The notes under the pieces: model-generated
Databases searched by the model: none
What the model saw: only the letters and a program-made list of their open reading frames with translations
What the model was told of the DNA's origin: nothing
Source of the DNA: Thalassospira sp. MCCC 1A03138
GTDB taxonomy: Bacteria > Pseudomonadota > Alphaproteobacteria > Rhodospirillales > Thalassospiraceae
DNA length: 64,000 nucleotides
Assembly: GCF_002115785.1 (NCBI RefSeq)
Contig: NZ_JFJY01000006.1
Coordinates: forward strand, 186,001 to 250,000
Direction of reading: 5' to 3'
Made by a program: the position numbers and the translations under genes
Shown: positions 18,553 through 28,523 of the stretch, in pieces
How the letters are laid out: the number at the start of each line of letters is the position of its first letter
Numbering within the stretch: position 1 is the stretch's first letter

Positions 18553-19599
18553 TCACCTGATTGTTGCGTAGAACCGATAAAAGGCTAGCGTTCCGTTTTC
18601 AAGCATTTTTACGCGATTCATCCACATTTCCATCTCTGGCACCAGATATGTCAGCACATCCGGGTCCAAACCGCTGTTCTGGATATCTGCCAGCATCGCC
18701 ATCCAGGCTGCTTTGATATGACTGACATGCACATCCGTCTCGTCTTTGGCGATACGGATATCGAATTTCAGCTTGCCCAACACCTTTTTGTATTGGTCAG
18801 CCGTCCATGGAAACGGTTTGAAGTCTTCGTACTTTGCCCAATTGGCCACCTCATCTTCGTGGCCCTCGGACGTCAGGACATAGTCGGTCAACAATATCTG
18901 GCCGTGATCACGTAGCGTTTCCGCCACCGAGACCAGCAAGACATCCTTTTTTTCGATGTGGAAAAGATCGCCAAACGAATAAACCACGTTGAAATAGGCT
19001 TTGCGCAAATCGGGGTTGGCCGGATCAAAGGCCTGCACCGGGACTTTTTTCTGAACTCCGGCCTGCACGGACCGCTCCATCCCCAGCAACGCCAGTTCGC
19101 CATCCCGCTCATAGGCAGTTACCCAGACACCAAGCTTATCGGCAAGCAAACGCGCAACCCCGCCAAGCTTCGCCCCGATTTCAAGGCAGCTCAGCGTCTC
19201 GTCAAGTGCAAGCGGCTTTGCCAGTTCCAAGGCATAATCATGACCACCAGGGATCATGATGCCGCGATCAAACAGCTTGGCATAAAGCTTGATTCGTTCC
19301 GGTGGCCAGCGACCGATTTCATCATCAAGGTCAAGCTCGCCCAGTTCCGGCTCAATCGGCCGGGCAAGAAACAGGCGCATTTTGTGAAGCCACGCCCGGT
19401 AATCATCGATTTCTTTTTGCAGAAGATAATATTCGACCGGGTTGTCATACCCCTGCCAACGCGCACGAAGCTTTGTTGCAAGGCTCAGACTGTGACCTTC
19501 GGGCATCACGAATTCCGCCATGTCACCACCATGACCACCATTGTGATCAAGGACATCGCCGTCATGGTCGGCATTGCGTTGCCAGAATTTAAGTTTCAA
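18553..19599 (-). CDS. Putative SAM-dependent methyltransferase
   Basis: A 348-residue soluble protein. The centre (~135-250) has a class I methyltransferase look: LSCLEIGAKLGGVARLLADKL (motif I, ExGxxxG-like), VTAYERD (motif II acidic strand end) and FNVVYSFGDLFHI then ILLTDYVL. The N-terminus has a His/Asp-rich stretch (ADHDGDVLDHNGGHGGDM) and an acidic helical region; the C-terminal ~80 residues are helical. Substrate unknown. It is divergent from the J-domain gene. Confidence 0.65.
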   Translation of the reverse strand: MKLKFWQRNADHDGDVLDHNGGHGGDMAEFVMPEGHSLSLATKLRARWQGYDNPVEYYLLQKEIDDYRAWLHKMRLFLARPIEPELGELDLDDEIGRWPPERIKLYAKLFDRGIMIPGGHDYALELAKPLALDETLSCLEIGAKLGGVARLLADKLGVWVTAYERDGELALLGMERSVQAGVQKKVPVQAFDPANPDLRKAYFNVVYSFGDLFHIEKKDVLLVSVAETLRDHGQILLTDYVLTSEGHEDEVANWAKYEDFKPFPWTADQYKKVLGKLKFDIRIAKDETDVHVSHIKAAWMAMLADIQNSGLDPDVLTYLVPEMEMWMNRVKMLENGTLAFYRFYATIR

Positions 19600-19786
19600 G
19601 GCGGATACTCGCTAAGCGGTTCGCAGATAAGCGGATCAATTCTTGCAAAATATGGCAAATACGCAAAAGTGACAACGTGTTAAGATTTCAATCATATGAT
19701 CCCAGCATCGATACGAATATAAAGTGAATGTGATTTAACCTGCCCGGCTTCGGGACAATGTTTATGTGCAGGATGCCTTTTCACGA

Positions 19787-21157
19787 ATGAGCCAGGATCA
19801 CCTCGGGATCTATTATCGCCTGCTGAAAATTGCGCCGGGTGCCAGCGCAAAGGAAATCAAGCTTGCCTACCGCAAGCTGGCATTTGAATTTCATCCTGAT
19901 CGCAATACAGATATCGACGCCGAGGAAAAATTCAAGGACATCACCGAAGCCTATGAAATCCTGACGGGCGCGCGCAAGGCACCGCCAAACCCATCACGCA
20001 ACGGTAAAAACGGTACCGGCACAAATGACGGCACAGCCGGCAAACAGCAAAGCGGCCCCTATGGCCCACAGGCCGCCGGTGCCAAAAACGCCAATTCGCA
20101 ACAACGCACCCGTCAGGGTTTTGCCGGTACAGGGCGCAAGGCCGAAACCAGCCGCGAAAGCGAAGAAGACCGCTTTGCCCGCGCCAACGAAGCATATCGT
20201 CAGCAGCAGGAACGCAACGCGGCCCGCAAATCAAACATCCATCCAGGTGCCAAGCGCCACGCAAAAGCACGCGCCAAGCCTGATCAGGCCGGTTTTGTCC
20301 GCTGTGCCGTGACAGAAGTCGTATCCGCCCAACCCCGCATGGTTGAATTCACCATTGTGCGCGGTTTTCTCAATTCCCTGAAAATCGAAAAAATCACCGC
20401 TAATCTTGCTCCCAAAGGGGCAAAGCGCATGGCGCTTAAAGCCAGTTTCAAAACATGGCTACGCGGTTTCTGGGGCTGGCGCAGCTTTATTCCGGCATGG
20501 CGTGCGATCATTGGCAATATGCGGGGTGGGACCCTCCCCCCCGAAGGAAATGCAAAACTTCTGTTCACTCAGGCCACCGCGTTCGAACGCAGCGGCAACA
20601 AACCCCTTGCCCGGGCCGTGTTGTTACAAGCCAGTGATTTCATCGGCACCAACCGGTCGGTGCTGGCCGAACAGATCCGCGCTAATCTGCGGCGTCTGGA
20701 TGACGGCAAGCCCCTTCGCCGGGTCCGTAGCGAATGGAAACAGGCCGGGATGCTGGATGCCCTTTTGCATTTAAGCCCGCTGTTTGTTGCCATTTTCTGT
20801 TTGCTGGTGGCGTTTGGCCCCGGACAAGGCTTTGTCAGCCACGATATCCCGCAACTTGTTGCAGACAAGACCAGTGAACTGACGCGCTCCGTCGAAAAGC
20901 TGATCGGCGAAGATCGCGATCCCTATTATATCGACCGTGATCTTTTGAACATGCGCGAAGGCCCCGGCATCGAATATCCGGTCATGCGGCGTCTGGCACG
21001 CTTCGAAACCGTCTATGTCGACGGACCAAGCGAGGATTTCTGGATTGAAATTGAAACAGCCCTTGGCGAAACAGGGTTCGTCAATCTGGATGCCCTGGTG
21101 CCCGGAAGCGGTGCCAAGGCCCGCGATGAATGGTGCGCTACAAACAGTTGCGACTGA
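19787..21157 (+). CDS. J-domain protein with membrane segment and SH3-like domain
   Basis: A 456-residue protein. Residues 4-65 are a J domain with HPD at 36-38, the DnaK-stimulating motif. A polar, Gly/Gln/Asn-rich region (~70-170) follows, then a domain of unknown type (~170-310), one TM helix (LFVAIFCLLVAFGPG, ~335) and a C-terminal bacterial SH3-like domain (LLNMREGPGIEYPVMRRLARFETVYVDG). It would tether DnaK recruitment to the inner membrane with an SH3 domain in the periplasm. An upstream GTG at 19766 is an alternative start. Confidence 0.78.
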   Translation: MSQDHLGIYYRLLKIAPGASAKEIKLAYRKLAFEFHPDRNTDIDAEEKFKDITEAYEILTGARKAPPNPSRNGKNGTGTNDGTAGKQQSGPYGPQAAGAKNANSQQRTRQGFAGTGRKAETSRESEEDRFARANEAYRQQQERNAARKSNIHPGAKRHAKARAKPDQAGFVRCAVTEVVSAQPRMVEFTIVRGFLNSLKIEKITANLAPKGAKRMALKASFKTWLRGFWGWRSFIPAWRAIIGNMRGGTLPPEGNAKLLFTQATAFERSGNKPLARAVLLQASDFIGTNRSVLAEQIRANLRRLDDGKPLRRVRSEWKQAGMLDALLHLSPLFVAIFCLLVAFGPGQGFVSHDIPQLVADKTSELTRSVEKLIGEDRDPYYIDRDLLNMREGPGIEYPVMRRLARFETVYVDGPSEDFWIEIETALGETGFVNLDALVPGSGAKARDEWCATNSCD

Positions 21158-21180
21158 CCGCAAACACGATCAGTCGCAAC
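21147..21180. terminator. Inverted repeat between convergent genes
   Basis: Perfect arms GTTGCGACTGA and TCAGTCGCAAC with a 12-base loop, starting within the last codons of the J-domain gene and facing pepD. T-runs are weak, so Rho-independent function is probable but not certain. Confidence 0.55.
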
Positions 21181-21213
21181 AGAAACTCATTTGATATGGC
21201 CTGATGGAACCGG

Positions 21214-22674
21214 TCAGTTCTTGACCGGAATCGCCTTCAGCGCCGCCAGAAGATAATCCCAGAAACGCAGGACACTTGGCACATGGACGCACTCGTCCGG
21301 GCTATGTGCGCGTTTGATGGTCGGGCCAAATGAAACCATATCCCAATGCGGATATTTAGAGCCCAATACACCACATTCAAGCCCGGCATGAATGACCCGG
21401 ATTTCAGGGTCTTTGCCAAACATGTCGCGATGAACCGCTTTCATCATATTGACGACTTCGCTATCGGCGTTCGGTTTCCAACCTGGATAGGCATCGCCCC
21501 ACTTCACCGTCGCACCGATATTTTCAAACACCGATGTCGCAACCTCGCGCAGGGCATCACGCGCTGAATTGATCGAACTGCGCGCCGAAAGGGTCACATC
21601 CGCCTTTCCATCGGCCAGCTTGACAATCGCCAGATTGATCGACGTTTCGACCACACCTTCAACACTGGTGCTCATGGCGTGCACACCATTCGGCGCCCCG
21701 ACAACCGCGTTATTAAAACGTTTGGAGTCCGTTGCGCTCATCGCTTTTGCGGGCACTTCAGCATCTTTGGCTGCAATGGCAAAGTTCGGCTCGATCACGC
21801 CGATTTCGTCTTTGACTTCGGCGGCAAAGGCGCTCAGTGCACCATCAAAGGCCGATGCCTTGTCGGACGGCAGAACAACCGTTGCAAAGGATTCCCGTGG
21901 GATCGCGTTACGTGCCGTACCAGCATTGATGGTCACAATCCGCGCACCAAGATCACGAATGGCGGTGCGCAGGAAGCGCGCCATCAGCTTGTTGGCATTG
22001 CCAAGGCCCAGAATGATATCAATGCCCGAATGACCGCCCTTAAGCCCGGTCAACGCGATTTCACGCGCGACCTGCCCGCCTTCAACGGCTTCGGGGGTAT
22101 AGGCAAAACTCGCGACCAGATCGCCACCACCGGCACAACCCACGCAAAGCTCGTACTCGTCTTCGGTATCAAGGTTCAGAAGGATTTCGCCCTTAAGCCG
22201 CCCCGGTTCAAGGTTCATCGCACCCGTCAGGCCGCGTTCCTCATCAACCGTGAACAACAGCTCCAGCGGACCGTGTTCAAGACCTTCTTCGGTTATGAAC
22301 CCCATCATGGCCGCCGCCCCGATACCATTATCAGCACCAAGGGTGGTATTGTCGGCCGTGATCCATTCACCATCCATGATCATACGGATCGGATCGGTAT
22401 CAAAATTATGGGACGATCCGCTATTGGCCTGGGTCACCATATCGACATGGGCCTGAAGGATGACCATCTTGCGATTCTCGAACCCCGGTTTGGCCGGGAC
22501 GGAAATCACAAGGTTGCTGCCGCTGTCGCGGAAATGGGCGAAACCCTTGGCATCGGCAATCTTTTCCAGAAGCTGCAAAACGGCTTCTTCCTTGGTCGAC
22601 GGGCGCGGAGTATCGCAAAGCTTCTGGAAGTTTTCCCAGATTGCGACCGGGGCAATTTTGCTGATCTCATTCAC
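21214..22674 (-). CDS. pepD: Aminoacyl-histidine dipeptidase (M20C)
   Basis: A 486-residue enzyme, the usual PepD length. Metal ligands are visible: QAHVDMV (His/Asp), DNTTLGADNGIG (bridging Asp), TVDEERGLTGA (catalytic and ligand Glu), LNLDTEDEYE (Asp) and a late His (RAHSPDE). It hydrolyses Xaa-His dipeptides such as carnosine with two zinc ions. No signal peptide, so cytosolic. It is monocistronic. Confidence 0.93.
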   Translation of the reverse strand: MNEISKIAPVAIWENFQKLCDTPRPSTKEEAVLQLLEKIADAKGFAHFRDSGSNLVISVPAKPGFENRKMVILQAHVDMVTQANSGSSHNFDTDPIRMIMDGEWITADNTTLGADNGIGAAAMMGFITEEGLEHGPLELLFTVDEERGLTGAMNLEPGRLKGEILLNLDTEDEYELCVGCAGGGDLVASFAYTPEAVEGGQVAREIALTGLKGGHSGIDIILGLGNANKLMARFLRTAIRDLGARIVTINAGTARNAIPRESFATVVLPSDKASAFDGALSAFAAEVKDEIGVIEPNFAIAAKDAEVPAKAMSATDSKRFNNAVVGAPNGVHAMSTSVEGVVETSINLAIVKLADGKADVTLSARSSINSARDALREVATSVFENIGATVKWGDAYPGWKPNADSEVVNMMKAVHRDMFGKDPEIRVIHAGLECGVLGSKYPHWDMVSFGPTIKRAHSPDECVHVPSVLRFWDYLLAALKAIPVKN

Positions 22675-22807
22675 GGTGGCGCTCTCCTGTATCGTTTATT
22701 CGCGGCATTTATCGCGGGTGCCCCTGCTGCTTAGCGCATCGGCACCGCAATTTCCAGATCGTCTACGGGTTTTTACGCAACCTAGTGACAAATGATTGGA
22801 TTGATAT

Positions 22808-23317
22808 CTAGTCGATCCCGACAACATTGCTGCGCCGTTCAAGCAGCAGCACATCGCGCCACTGCCCCTGCATCGGGCCATATCCCATCCGGCCAAATCC
22901 GCTACGCTGGCAAAGAATCTCGAACCCGTGTTTTTGATGAAGGGCAACACTGCCAGTATTTTCCGGGAATATTCCGGCCTCCAGCGACCAGAAACCGTTC
23001 TGTTCCGAACCACGGATCAATGCGTTCATCAACGCACTTCCGATGCCCCGCCCTTGGCATTGCGGATCGACATAAACCGATACCTCCGCAACACCGGCAA
23101 AGGCACAGCGCCCCGAAACAGCAGACAATCCCGCCCAGCCCGTCACCTGACCGGCCTCATCGACGGCAACATACCGGCATTTCGTCAAATGCCCGTTATC
23201 CCAGTCGCCCCAGCTTCCGCCGTTTTGTTGAAAGGATGCATGGCCGGATTTCAGTGCCCGGTCATAGATATCGACAACAGCATCACCGTCCGAAGACAGC
23301 ATTTCACGAATTGTCAT
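22808..23317 (-). CDS. GNAT acetyltransferase, phosphinothricin/methionine-sulfone type
   Basis: A 169-residue protein resembling the Pat/MddA (YncA) group: YDRALKSGHASFQ near the start, EVSVYVDPQCQGRGIGSALMNALI (acetyl-CoA loop QGRGIG) and NTGSVALHQKHGFEILCQRSGFGRMGYGPMQGQWRDVLLLERR at the end, the characteristic substrate-side signature. Likely acetylates a free amine such as methionine sulfone or a toxin. It precedes a small gap before the PAS-GGDEF gene on the same strand. Confidence 0.83.
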   Translation of the reverse strand: MTIREMLSSDGDAVVDIYDRALKSGHASFQQNGGSWGDWDNGHLTKCRYVAVDEAGQVTGWAGLSAVSGRCAFAGVAEVSVYVDPQCQGRGIGSALMNALIRGSEQNGFWSLEAGIFPENTGSVALHQKHGFEILCQRSGFGRMGYGPMQGQWRDVLLLERRSNVVGID

Positions 23318-23364
23318 CTTTCGCCTGCCCGATTGCGCAAAGCGCGAAGATAGTTCACGGAAAT

Positions 23365-25002
23365 TCAGTTGTCGATATCATCATCGAAGGTCAGGAACCT
23401 GATCGTGTCGCGACCGGCTTCCTTGGCGTCATACATCGCGCGGTCAGCCACCAGCAACGCCTGCTCCAGTTCCACAAACTGCCCACGCAGTTCCCCGCCC
23501 ACAGTTACACCGAAACTGGCCGTGATGGTCACCATTTCGTCCCCTGAAACACCAACCGGGACTTCAATTGCCCGGATCATGTTCCCAAGCCGCTCGGCGA
23601 TGCGTTTGGTAACCGCCGTGGTTGCCGATGGCAGCAGGACGGCAAATTCTTCTCCGCCCAGACGCACGACAAGGTCATCATCGCGAAGCGCCTGCCGCAA
23701 GGTGATGGCGATTTTCTCAAGAACTCTGTCACCGACGGAATGACCATAGGTATCATTGACGTATTTGAAATAATCCAGATCCAGCACGATCAGCCCGAAC
23801 TGCCAGACTTTTCCTTTAAGCTGACGGATTTCACGAAGCCTGCTGACGGCGGATTCAAACCCGCGCCGGTTCAATGCCCCGGTCAGTGGGTCGGTCGACG
23901 CAAGTGCATCAAGATGCTGCTCCTTGCGCTTGTGGCTGGAAATATCCAATGCCGAAACCATCACCCTGCCATCTTCCATCAGGTTCATGCGGATATCGGC
24001 ATGGTAGCCCGACGGCGTTTCAACACTGTCCACATTGGCGTGCCCATGGCCACTTTTGATCATGGATTCATACATGCCGCACAGAATAGCAATGTCAAAG
24101 ACAGGACTGTCATCACTGTTGTTCTGCTCTTCACCAAACAGGCGGGCAAATTCACGATTGAAGTTCGTAACATTCTGATGAATGTCAAGCATCGCAACGG
24201 CCGATGGCACCATGCGGATGACTTCAGTTACGGCTTCTTCAAGCCCGGCCTTGGTCCGCATCAGGGCTTCGTTCATTTCGACTTCTTCGCGCACATCATG
24301 TGCCGTGGTCAGGATGGCCGGGCGGCCGTCATGCCACAAAATCCTCTCGTCGGTCAGATCCCGCCAAACCGTGCTGCCATCATCAAGAACATCGCGCACA
24401 CGATGACGTTCGCCTTCGCGTTCACCGTGTAAAATATCGGCTACGTGTTTTATCGCTCTTTCACGGTCCGCTTCCGGAATAAAACGCAGGATATGGGGGT
24501 TTTCCATGAAGGCACTGGCATTGTCCGCCCCCATCAGGCAGGCAAAGGCATCATTGACATAAAGTGCCGTCATGTCGCGATGGACCATAACCCCGATAAA
24601 GGATCGTCCCAGCATGTGATCGACCTGCATGGCCGTCGTGCCATTATCAATCAGCTGTGCAGTGGTCAGAACCGCGTTGTTATCGCCCCATTCGACGGTT
24701 TCGTCGCTGATCTCCATCCAGACCGGGGTTCCATCCGTGCGGATGTTATAAACCTTTTTCCAGCCGTGAAACCCTCTGGCGTCCTGAAATTCAGCAACAA
24801 GCTTGCTGGCTTCGTAATGGAAACTGGGCGGGATATACTGGCGCAGATCGGGCTCCGCCATGAAATCCTTCACGTCTTTTCGGCCAAGCATTTTCGCATA
24901 GGCGTCATTGACATACACAGCGTTCAAATCCCTGTGCACGACAACTCCCACCCGCGACCGCCCGTAAAGACGCGCAATTTCTGTCGGTTCGAATCGCATC
25001 AA
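23365..25002 (-). CDS. Multi-PAS GGDEF diguanylate cyclase
   Basis: A 545-residue soluble protein. Two N-terminal PAS domains are clear internal repeats (SRVGVVVHRDLNAVYVNDAYAKMLG and SFIGVMVHRDMTALYVNDAFACLMG); a third PAS lies at ~265-375. The GGDEF domain begins at STDPLTGALNRRGF and carries GGEEF (~449-453) with RDDD as an I-site. All features point to an active diguanylate cyclase controlled by small ligands or redox. It is divergent from a Nudix gene over a 305-base gap. Confidence 0.88.
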   Translation of the reverse strand: MMRFEPTEIARLYGRSRVGVVVHRDLNAVYVNDAYAKMLGRKDVKDFMAEPDLRQYIPPSFHYEASKLVAEFQDARGFHGWKKVYNIRTDGTPVWMEISDETVEWGDNNAVLTTAQLIDNGTTAMQVDHMLGRSFIGVMVHRDMTALYVNDAFACLMGADNASAFMENPHILRFIPEADRERAIKHVADILHGEREGERHRVRDVLDDGSTVWRDLTDERILWHDGRPAILTTAHDVREEVEMNEALMRTKAGLEEAVTEVIRMVPSAVAMLDIHQNVTNFNREFARLFGEEQNNSDDSPVFDIAILCGMYESMIKSGHGHANVDSVETPSGYHADIRMNLMEDGRVMVSALDISSHKRKEQHLDALASTDPLTGALNRRGFESAVSRLREIRQLKGKVWQFGLIVLDLDYFKYVNDTYGHSVGDRVLEKIAITLRQALRDDDLVVRLGGEEFAVLLPSATTAVTKRIAERLGNMIRAIEVPVGVSGDEMVTITASFGVTVGGELRGQFVELEQALLVADRAMYDAKEAGRDTIRFLTFDDDIDN

Positions 25003-25307
25003 AGCCCCATCATCCCCGCCAATGCGATCTAACGCGCCATCGTTTCGATTTGGTGGCGTTCATTCCGCGCGCTAATTGATCAAATGCTACACTATATTAA
25101 AAATTATTAAAATACGGCACATGCCCTCACACCCTTGCGAATAGTTGCAGTGCAACCTGAACGACTTCGGCTAATCACGCCCTCACGGGAAGCGCGCATC
25201 AACCGCAAAGTGGCTCTGCCCTCTTCTCTTCACAAATCTGATGTGAAACCATGAGGTATATGTTGTCGCCAGAATGAAAATTCCAGCACCACCAGCGGAC
25301 AGAATTT
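25003..25307. other. Intergenic region between divergent genes
   Basis: A 305-base gap with an AT-rich patch (~25085-25125, alternating A/T runs) that could hold the promoter of the minus-strand GGDEF gene. I see no gene, convincing -35/-10 pair, hairpin or repeat. Confidence 0.5.
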
Positions 25308-25940
25308 ATGAAACACAATAATAATTACGAAATTATCCGTCACAGACGCGGCTGGGATGGCCATTTCAAACTCGATGTCTATGAACTCCGTCATCAGTTG
25401 TTTGACGGTGGTCAAAGTGCGGTTCTGCAGCGCGAAGTCCTTGAACGCGGGCATGCCGTCGCGGTCCTGCCCTATGACCCGGTACGTGATGAAGTTGTTT
25501 TGATCGAACAATTCCGCCCTGGTGCCATTTCGGTCCATCAGCGTTTCCCTGAAATGCCGCTTTGGCTGACGGAAATTGTCGCTGGCATCGTCGAGGATGG
25601 CGAGGAAATGCAGGATGTCGCGCACCGCGAAACCATGGAAGAATCCGGTTGTTCGGTCATCGGCGACCTTGAACTGATTTCGCGCTATTATGTCACCCCC
25701 GGCTGTTCAAGCGAGACGGTGACAATGTATTATGGCCGGGTTGATGCGTCCAAAGCGGTCGGCCTGCATGGCTTGGAAGAAGAAGGCGAAGACATCCGCG
25801 TTTATAGGGTATCGTCCGAGGAATGCTTTACCATGTTGCGTGACGGACAACTCTGCAATGCAACGGCGACGATTGCCGTTCAGTGGCTGATGCTCAATCG
25901 CGAGCGTATTCGCCGGGAAGCCGGGGTTTCGGGCGTGTGA
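25308..25940 (+). CDS. nudF: Nudix ADP-ribose pyrophosphatase-like hydrolase
   Basis: A 210-residue protein. The Nudix box starts at GIVEDGEEMQDVAHRE and continues TMEESG, fitting GX5EX7REX2EEXG exactly. PGCSSETVTMYYGRVDAS after the box and RPGAISVHQRFP before it are typical of the ADP-ribose pyrophosphatase (NudF) group. It should cleave ADP-ribose to AMP and ribose 5-phosphate using Mg. Monocistronic. Confidence 0.88.
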   Translation: MKHNNNYEIIRHRRGWDGHFKLDVYELRHQLFDGGQSAVLQREVLERGHAVAVLPYDPVRDEVVLIEQFRPGAISVHQRFPEMPLWLTEIVAGIVEDGEEMQDVAHRETMEESGCSVIGDLELISRYYVTPGCSSETVTMYYGRVDASKAVGLHGLEEEGEDIRVYRVSSEECFTMLRDGQLCNATATIAVQWLMLNRERIRREAGVSGV

Positions 25941-26070
25941 ACCTGTTTGCCGGATGCGACTTAATTAACACACAAATTTAGTGGTAATTTTTAATCAATC
26001 TTGACTTTTGTGTATAAAAGACCCAATCAACAGATAACAAAACACATTCTAACCACGCTTGGAGTCTGTC

Positions 26071-27069
26071 ATGGACATTCGCAATGGCACCATTGAAGCC
26101 ATTGGCCGCACCCCGCTTGTGAAACTCAGAAAGGTTTCCGAGTTAACGGGCTGCACCATTCTGGGCAAGGCGGAATATGCCAATCCGGGCGGATCGGTCA
26201 AAGACCGCGCTGCCCTTGCCATCATTCGTGACGCGGAAAAACGCGGCCTTCTGAAGCCGGGCGGCGTGATTGTCGAAGGAACGGCTGGCAATACCGGCAT
26301 TGGTCTTGCCGTGGTCGGCAACGCGCTTGGCTATCGCACCGTGATCGTCATTCCCGAAACGCAAAGCCAGGAAAAGAAAGACCTGTTGCGTTTGCTCGGT
26401 GCCGACCTTCGCGAAGTCCCCGCCGTCCCCTATCGCGATAAGAACAACTATGTTCACGTTTCGCGCCATCTGGCCGAAGAACTGGCAAAGACCGAACCGA
26501 ACGGTGCCATCTGGGCCAACCAGTTCGATAACGTCGCCAACCGTCAGGGCCATATCGACACCACCGGCCCCGAAATCTGGGAACAGACCGATGGCAAGAT
26601 TGACGGCTTTATCTGTGCAGTCGGTACCGGCGGGACGCTTGCCGGTGTGTCGATGGCGCTTAAGGATCGCAACAAGGACATTCAGATCGGTCTTTCCGAT
26701 CCAATGGGCGCTGCTCTTTACAGCCACTACAAGTTTGGTGAACTGAAATCCGAAGGAAGCTCGATCTCCGAAGGGATCGGTCAGGGACGGATTACCGCCA
26801 ACCTCGAAGGCATCGATATCGATCACCCGTTCCAGATTTCAGATGATGAAATGCTGCCGATCGTCTTTGACCTGCTCAAGGAGGAAGGGCTGTGCATGGG
26901 CGGCTCGACCGGGATCAACATCGCCGGTGCGGTACGTCTGGCCCGTGAACTCGGCCCGGGCAAAACCATCGTCACCATCCTGTGTGACCTTGGCACCCGC
27001 TATCAAAGCAAGCTGTGGAACCCGGCCTTCCTCAAGGAAAAAGGTCTGCCGAGCCCCGACTGGCTCTAA
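26071..27069 (+). CDS. cysK: Cysteine synthase A
   Basis: A 332-residue fold-type II PLP enzyme. The Schiff-base lysine is in PGGSVKDRA (K44), the substrate loop is TAGNTG, and GTGGTLAG is the phosphate-binding loop. It joins O-acetylserine and sulfide to give cysteine. It is somewhat longer than the enterobacterial enzyme, with a C-terminal extension (YQSKLWNPAFLKEKGLPSPDWL). GGAG 8 bases before the ATG at 26071 decides the start. A strong terminator follows. Confidence 0.93.
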   Translation: MDIRNGTIEAIGRTPLVKLRKVSELTGCTILGKAEYANPGGSVKDRAALAIIRDAEKRGLLKPGGVIVEGTAGNTGIGLAVVGNALGYRTVIVIPETQSQEKKDLLRLLGADLREVPAVPYRDKNNYVHVSRHLAEELAKTEPNGAIWANQFDNVANRQGHIDTTGPEIWEQTDGKIDGFICAVGTGGTLAGVSMALKDRNKDIQIGLSDPMGAALYSHYKFGELKSEGSSISEGIGQGRITANLEGIDIDHPFQISDDEMLPIVFDLLKEEGLCMGGSTGINIAGAVRLARELGPGKTIVTILCDLGTRYQSKLWNPAFLKEKGLPSPDWL

Positions 27070-27095
27070 GCCCGCCTGCAACAGGCAGCAAACAA

Positions 27096-27128
27096 AAACC
27101 CCCGCCTTCTGGCGGGGGGTTTCTTTTT
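27096..27128 (+). terminator. Rho-independent terminator of cysK
   Basis: Arms AACCCCCGCC and GGCGGGGGGTT (one extra G) close a TTCT loop and are followed by a T-rich tail (TTCTTTTTG). Confidence 0.88.
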
Positions 27129-27133
27129 GTGTG

Positions 27134-28414
27134 TCAGGCAACGGCCTCGGCCCGTCTTGCGGCCTGCCAAAGGTAAGTCCCGCAAATCGCCGCACCAATC
27201 AGAAGCGCCCCGGCAAACGCCGCCACCGCGTCCCAGCCGCCATGCGACCAGAACCAGCCGCCGACCGATCCCATGATGCTAGACCCCAGATAATAGGCCA
27301 GCAGATAAAGCGACGACGCATGTCCCTTGGATTGTTTCGCCATCCGCCCGACCCAGCCACTTGCCACCGAATGGGCTACGAAAAAGCCGCTGGTCAGAAC
27401 CATGATGCCGCCGATCATGCCCCAAAGGCTGGAAAGCAAAGTCAAAGCCACCCCAGCCCCTGCAATCAGGATCCCCGCCAGCAAAACCGGGCCCCGGCCG
27501 ATCCGGTCGGACATGGCACCGGCAATGGAAGACGTCACCATCCCGCAAAGATAAACCACAAAAATCAGACTGATCTGCCCCTGGCTCATGTCATAGGGGG
27601 CAGCGGATAAACGGAACCCGGCATAATTATAGACCGTCACAAAACAGCCCATCGTAAATGCCCCGATCAGGAACACGAATGGCAGACCGGGATGGCGCAG
27701 ATGTCCTTCCCACGCCCGAACATGGTATGACAATTGAAAGCCGGGGCGGCGCACGAAATTGCGCGATGCAGGCAACAGAATGACAAACCCAAGCGCTGCC
27801 AGCAAACCAAGTGCACCCATCGCGCCAAGGGCCAGATGCCAGCCAAACATATCGGTCAGAATGCCGATCACCACGCGCCCGCTCATCCCGCCAAGGGCGG
27901 TCCCGCTGATGTAAATTCCCATCGTGGTACCAAGGCCCCGCGGATGCATTTCCTCGGCCAGATACGCCATCGCAACCGCAGGAACCCCGCCCAAAATCAG
28001 GCCTTCAAGCGCACGCACAACCAGAAATGCATGCCAGTCGGAAAGCAACGGCGCAATCAGGTTCAAAAGTGACGCGCCACACATTGATGCAAACATCAAT
28101 TGCTTGCGCCCGAACGCCTCGGATACCGCCCCGGCAAGCAGGATGGCAAAGGCAAGGAAGCCGGTCGTCAGCGACAGCGCAAGCGAACTGGATGCCGGGC
28201 TGACGGCAAAATCCCGAGCCAGTTCCGGCAATAGCGGCTGAACGCAGTAAATCAGCGAAAAGGTCGCATACCCCGCCAGAAACAGCGCCAGACTGATCCG
28301 GCGAAATTCCGGTGATCCCGGCTCGGTATAAACCGGCTCCGCCCCGGCGGTCGCTGGCTTGATATCATCATTGGCAGCCTGCGCTGCGGGGCTTTTCGCC
28401 CGGTGGGCACTCAT
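27134..28414 (-). CDS. MFS efflux transporter (YnfM-like)
   Basis: A 426-residue, 12-TM major facilitator. The N-terminal ~45 residues are polar; TM1 starts near LALFLAGYATFSLIYCVQPLLPEL, a motif of the YnfM group, and MAYLAEEMHPRGLGTTMGIYISGTALGGMSGR is the TM4-5 region of drug/sugar efflux members. ACGAGG 8 bases before the ATG at 28414 sets the start; a longer frame to 28603 would run into the divergent regulator. Substrate unknown. It probably answers to the LysR gene next door. Confidence 0.85.
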   Translation of the reverse strand: MSAHRAKSPAAQAANDDIKPATAGAEPVYTEPGSPEFRRISLALFLAGYATFSLIYCVQPLLPELARDFAVSPASSSLALSLTTGFLAFAILLAGAVSEAFGRKQLMFASMCGASLLNLIAPLLSDWHAFLVVRALEGLILGGVPAVAMAYLAEEMHPRGLGTTMGIYISGTALGGMSGRVVIGILTDMFGWHLALGAMGALGLLAALGFVILLPASRNFVRRPGFQLSYHVRAWEGHLRHPGLPFVFLIGAFTMGCFVTVYNYAGFRLSAAPYDMSQGQISLIFVVYLCGMVTSSIAGAMSDRIGRGPVLLAGILIAGAGVALTLLSSLWGMIGGIMVLTSGFFVAHSVASGWVGRMAKQSKGHASSLYLLAYYLGSSIMGSVGGWFWSHGGWDAVAAFAGALLIGAAICGTYLWQAARRAEAVA

Positions 28415-28523
28415 ATTCCGGCCTCGTTTTGAAGAATTCTGATCTGACCGAAAGGATTGCAGCTTTCCCGATATCCGTCCAATATATGTCACAGTCATTT
28501 TCGATATGTTTTGGAGATACCGA

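Noticed and set aside
21679..22734. 351-codon frame antisense to pepD
   Set aside because: Shadow of the peptidase gene; the translation is rich in Arg/His/Gly with no recognisable fold.
26001..26018. TTGACT followed by TATAAA upstream of cysK as a promoter
   Set aside because: The two boxes are only 6 bases apart, not 16-18, so they cannot form one sigma-70 promoter; no good partner was found for either.
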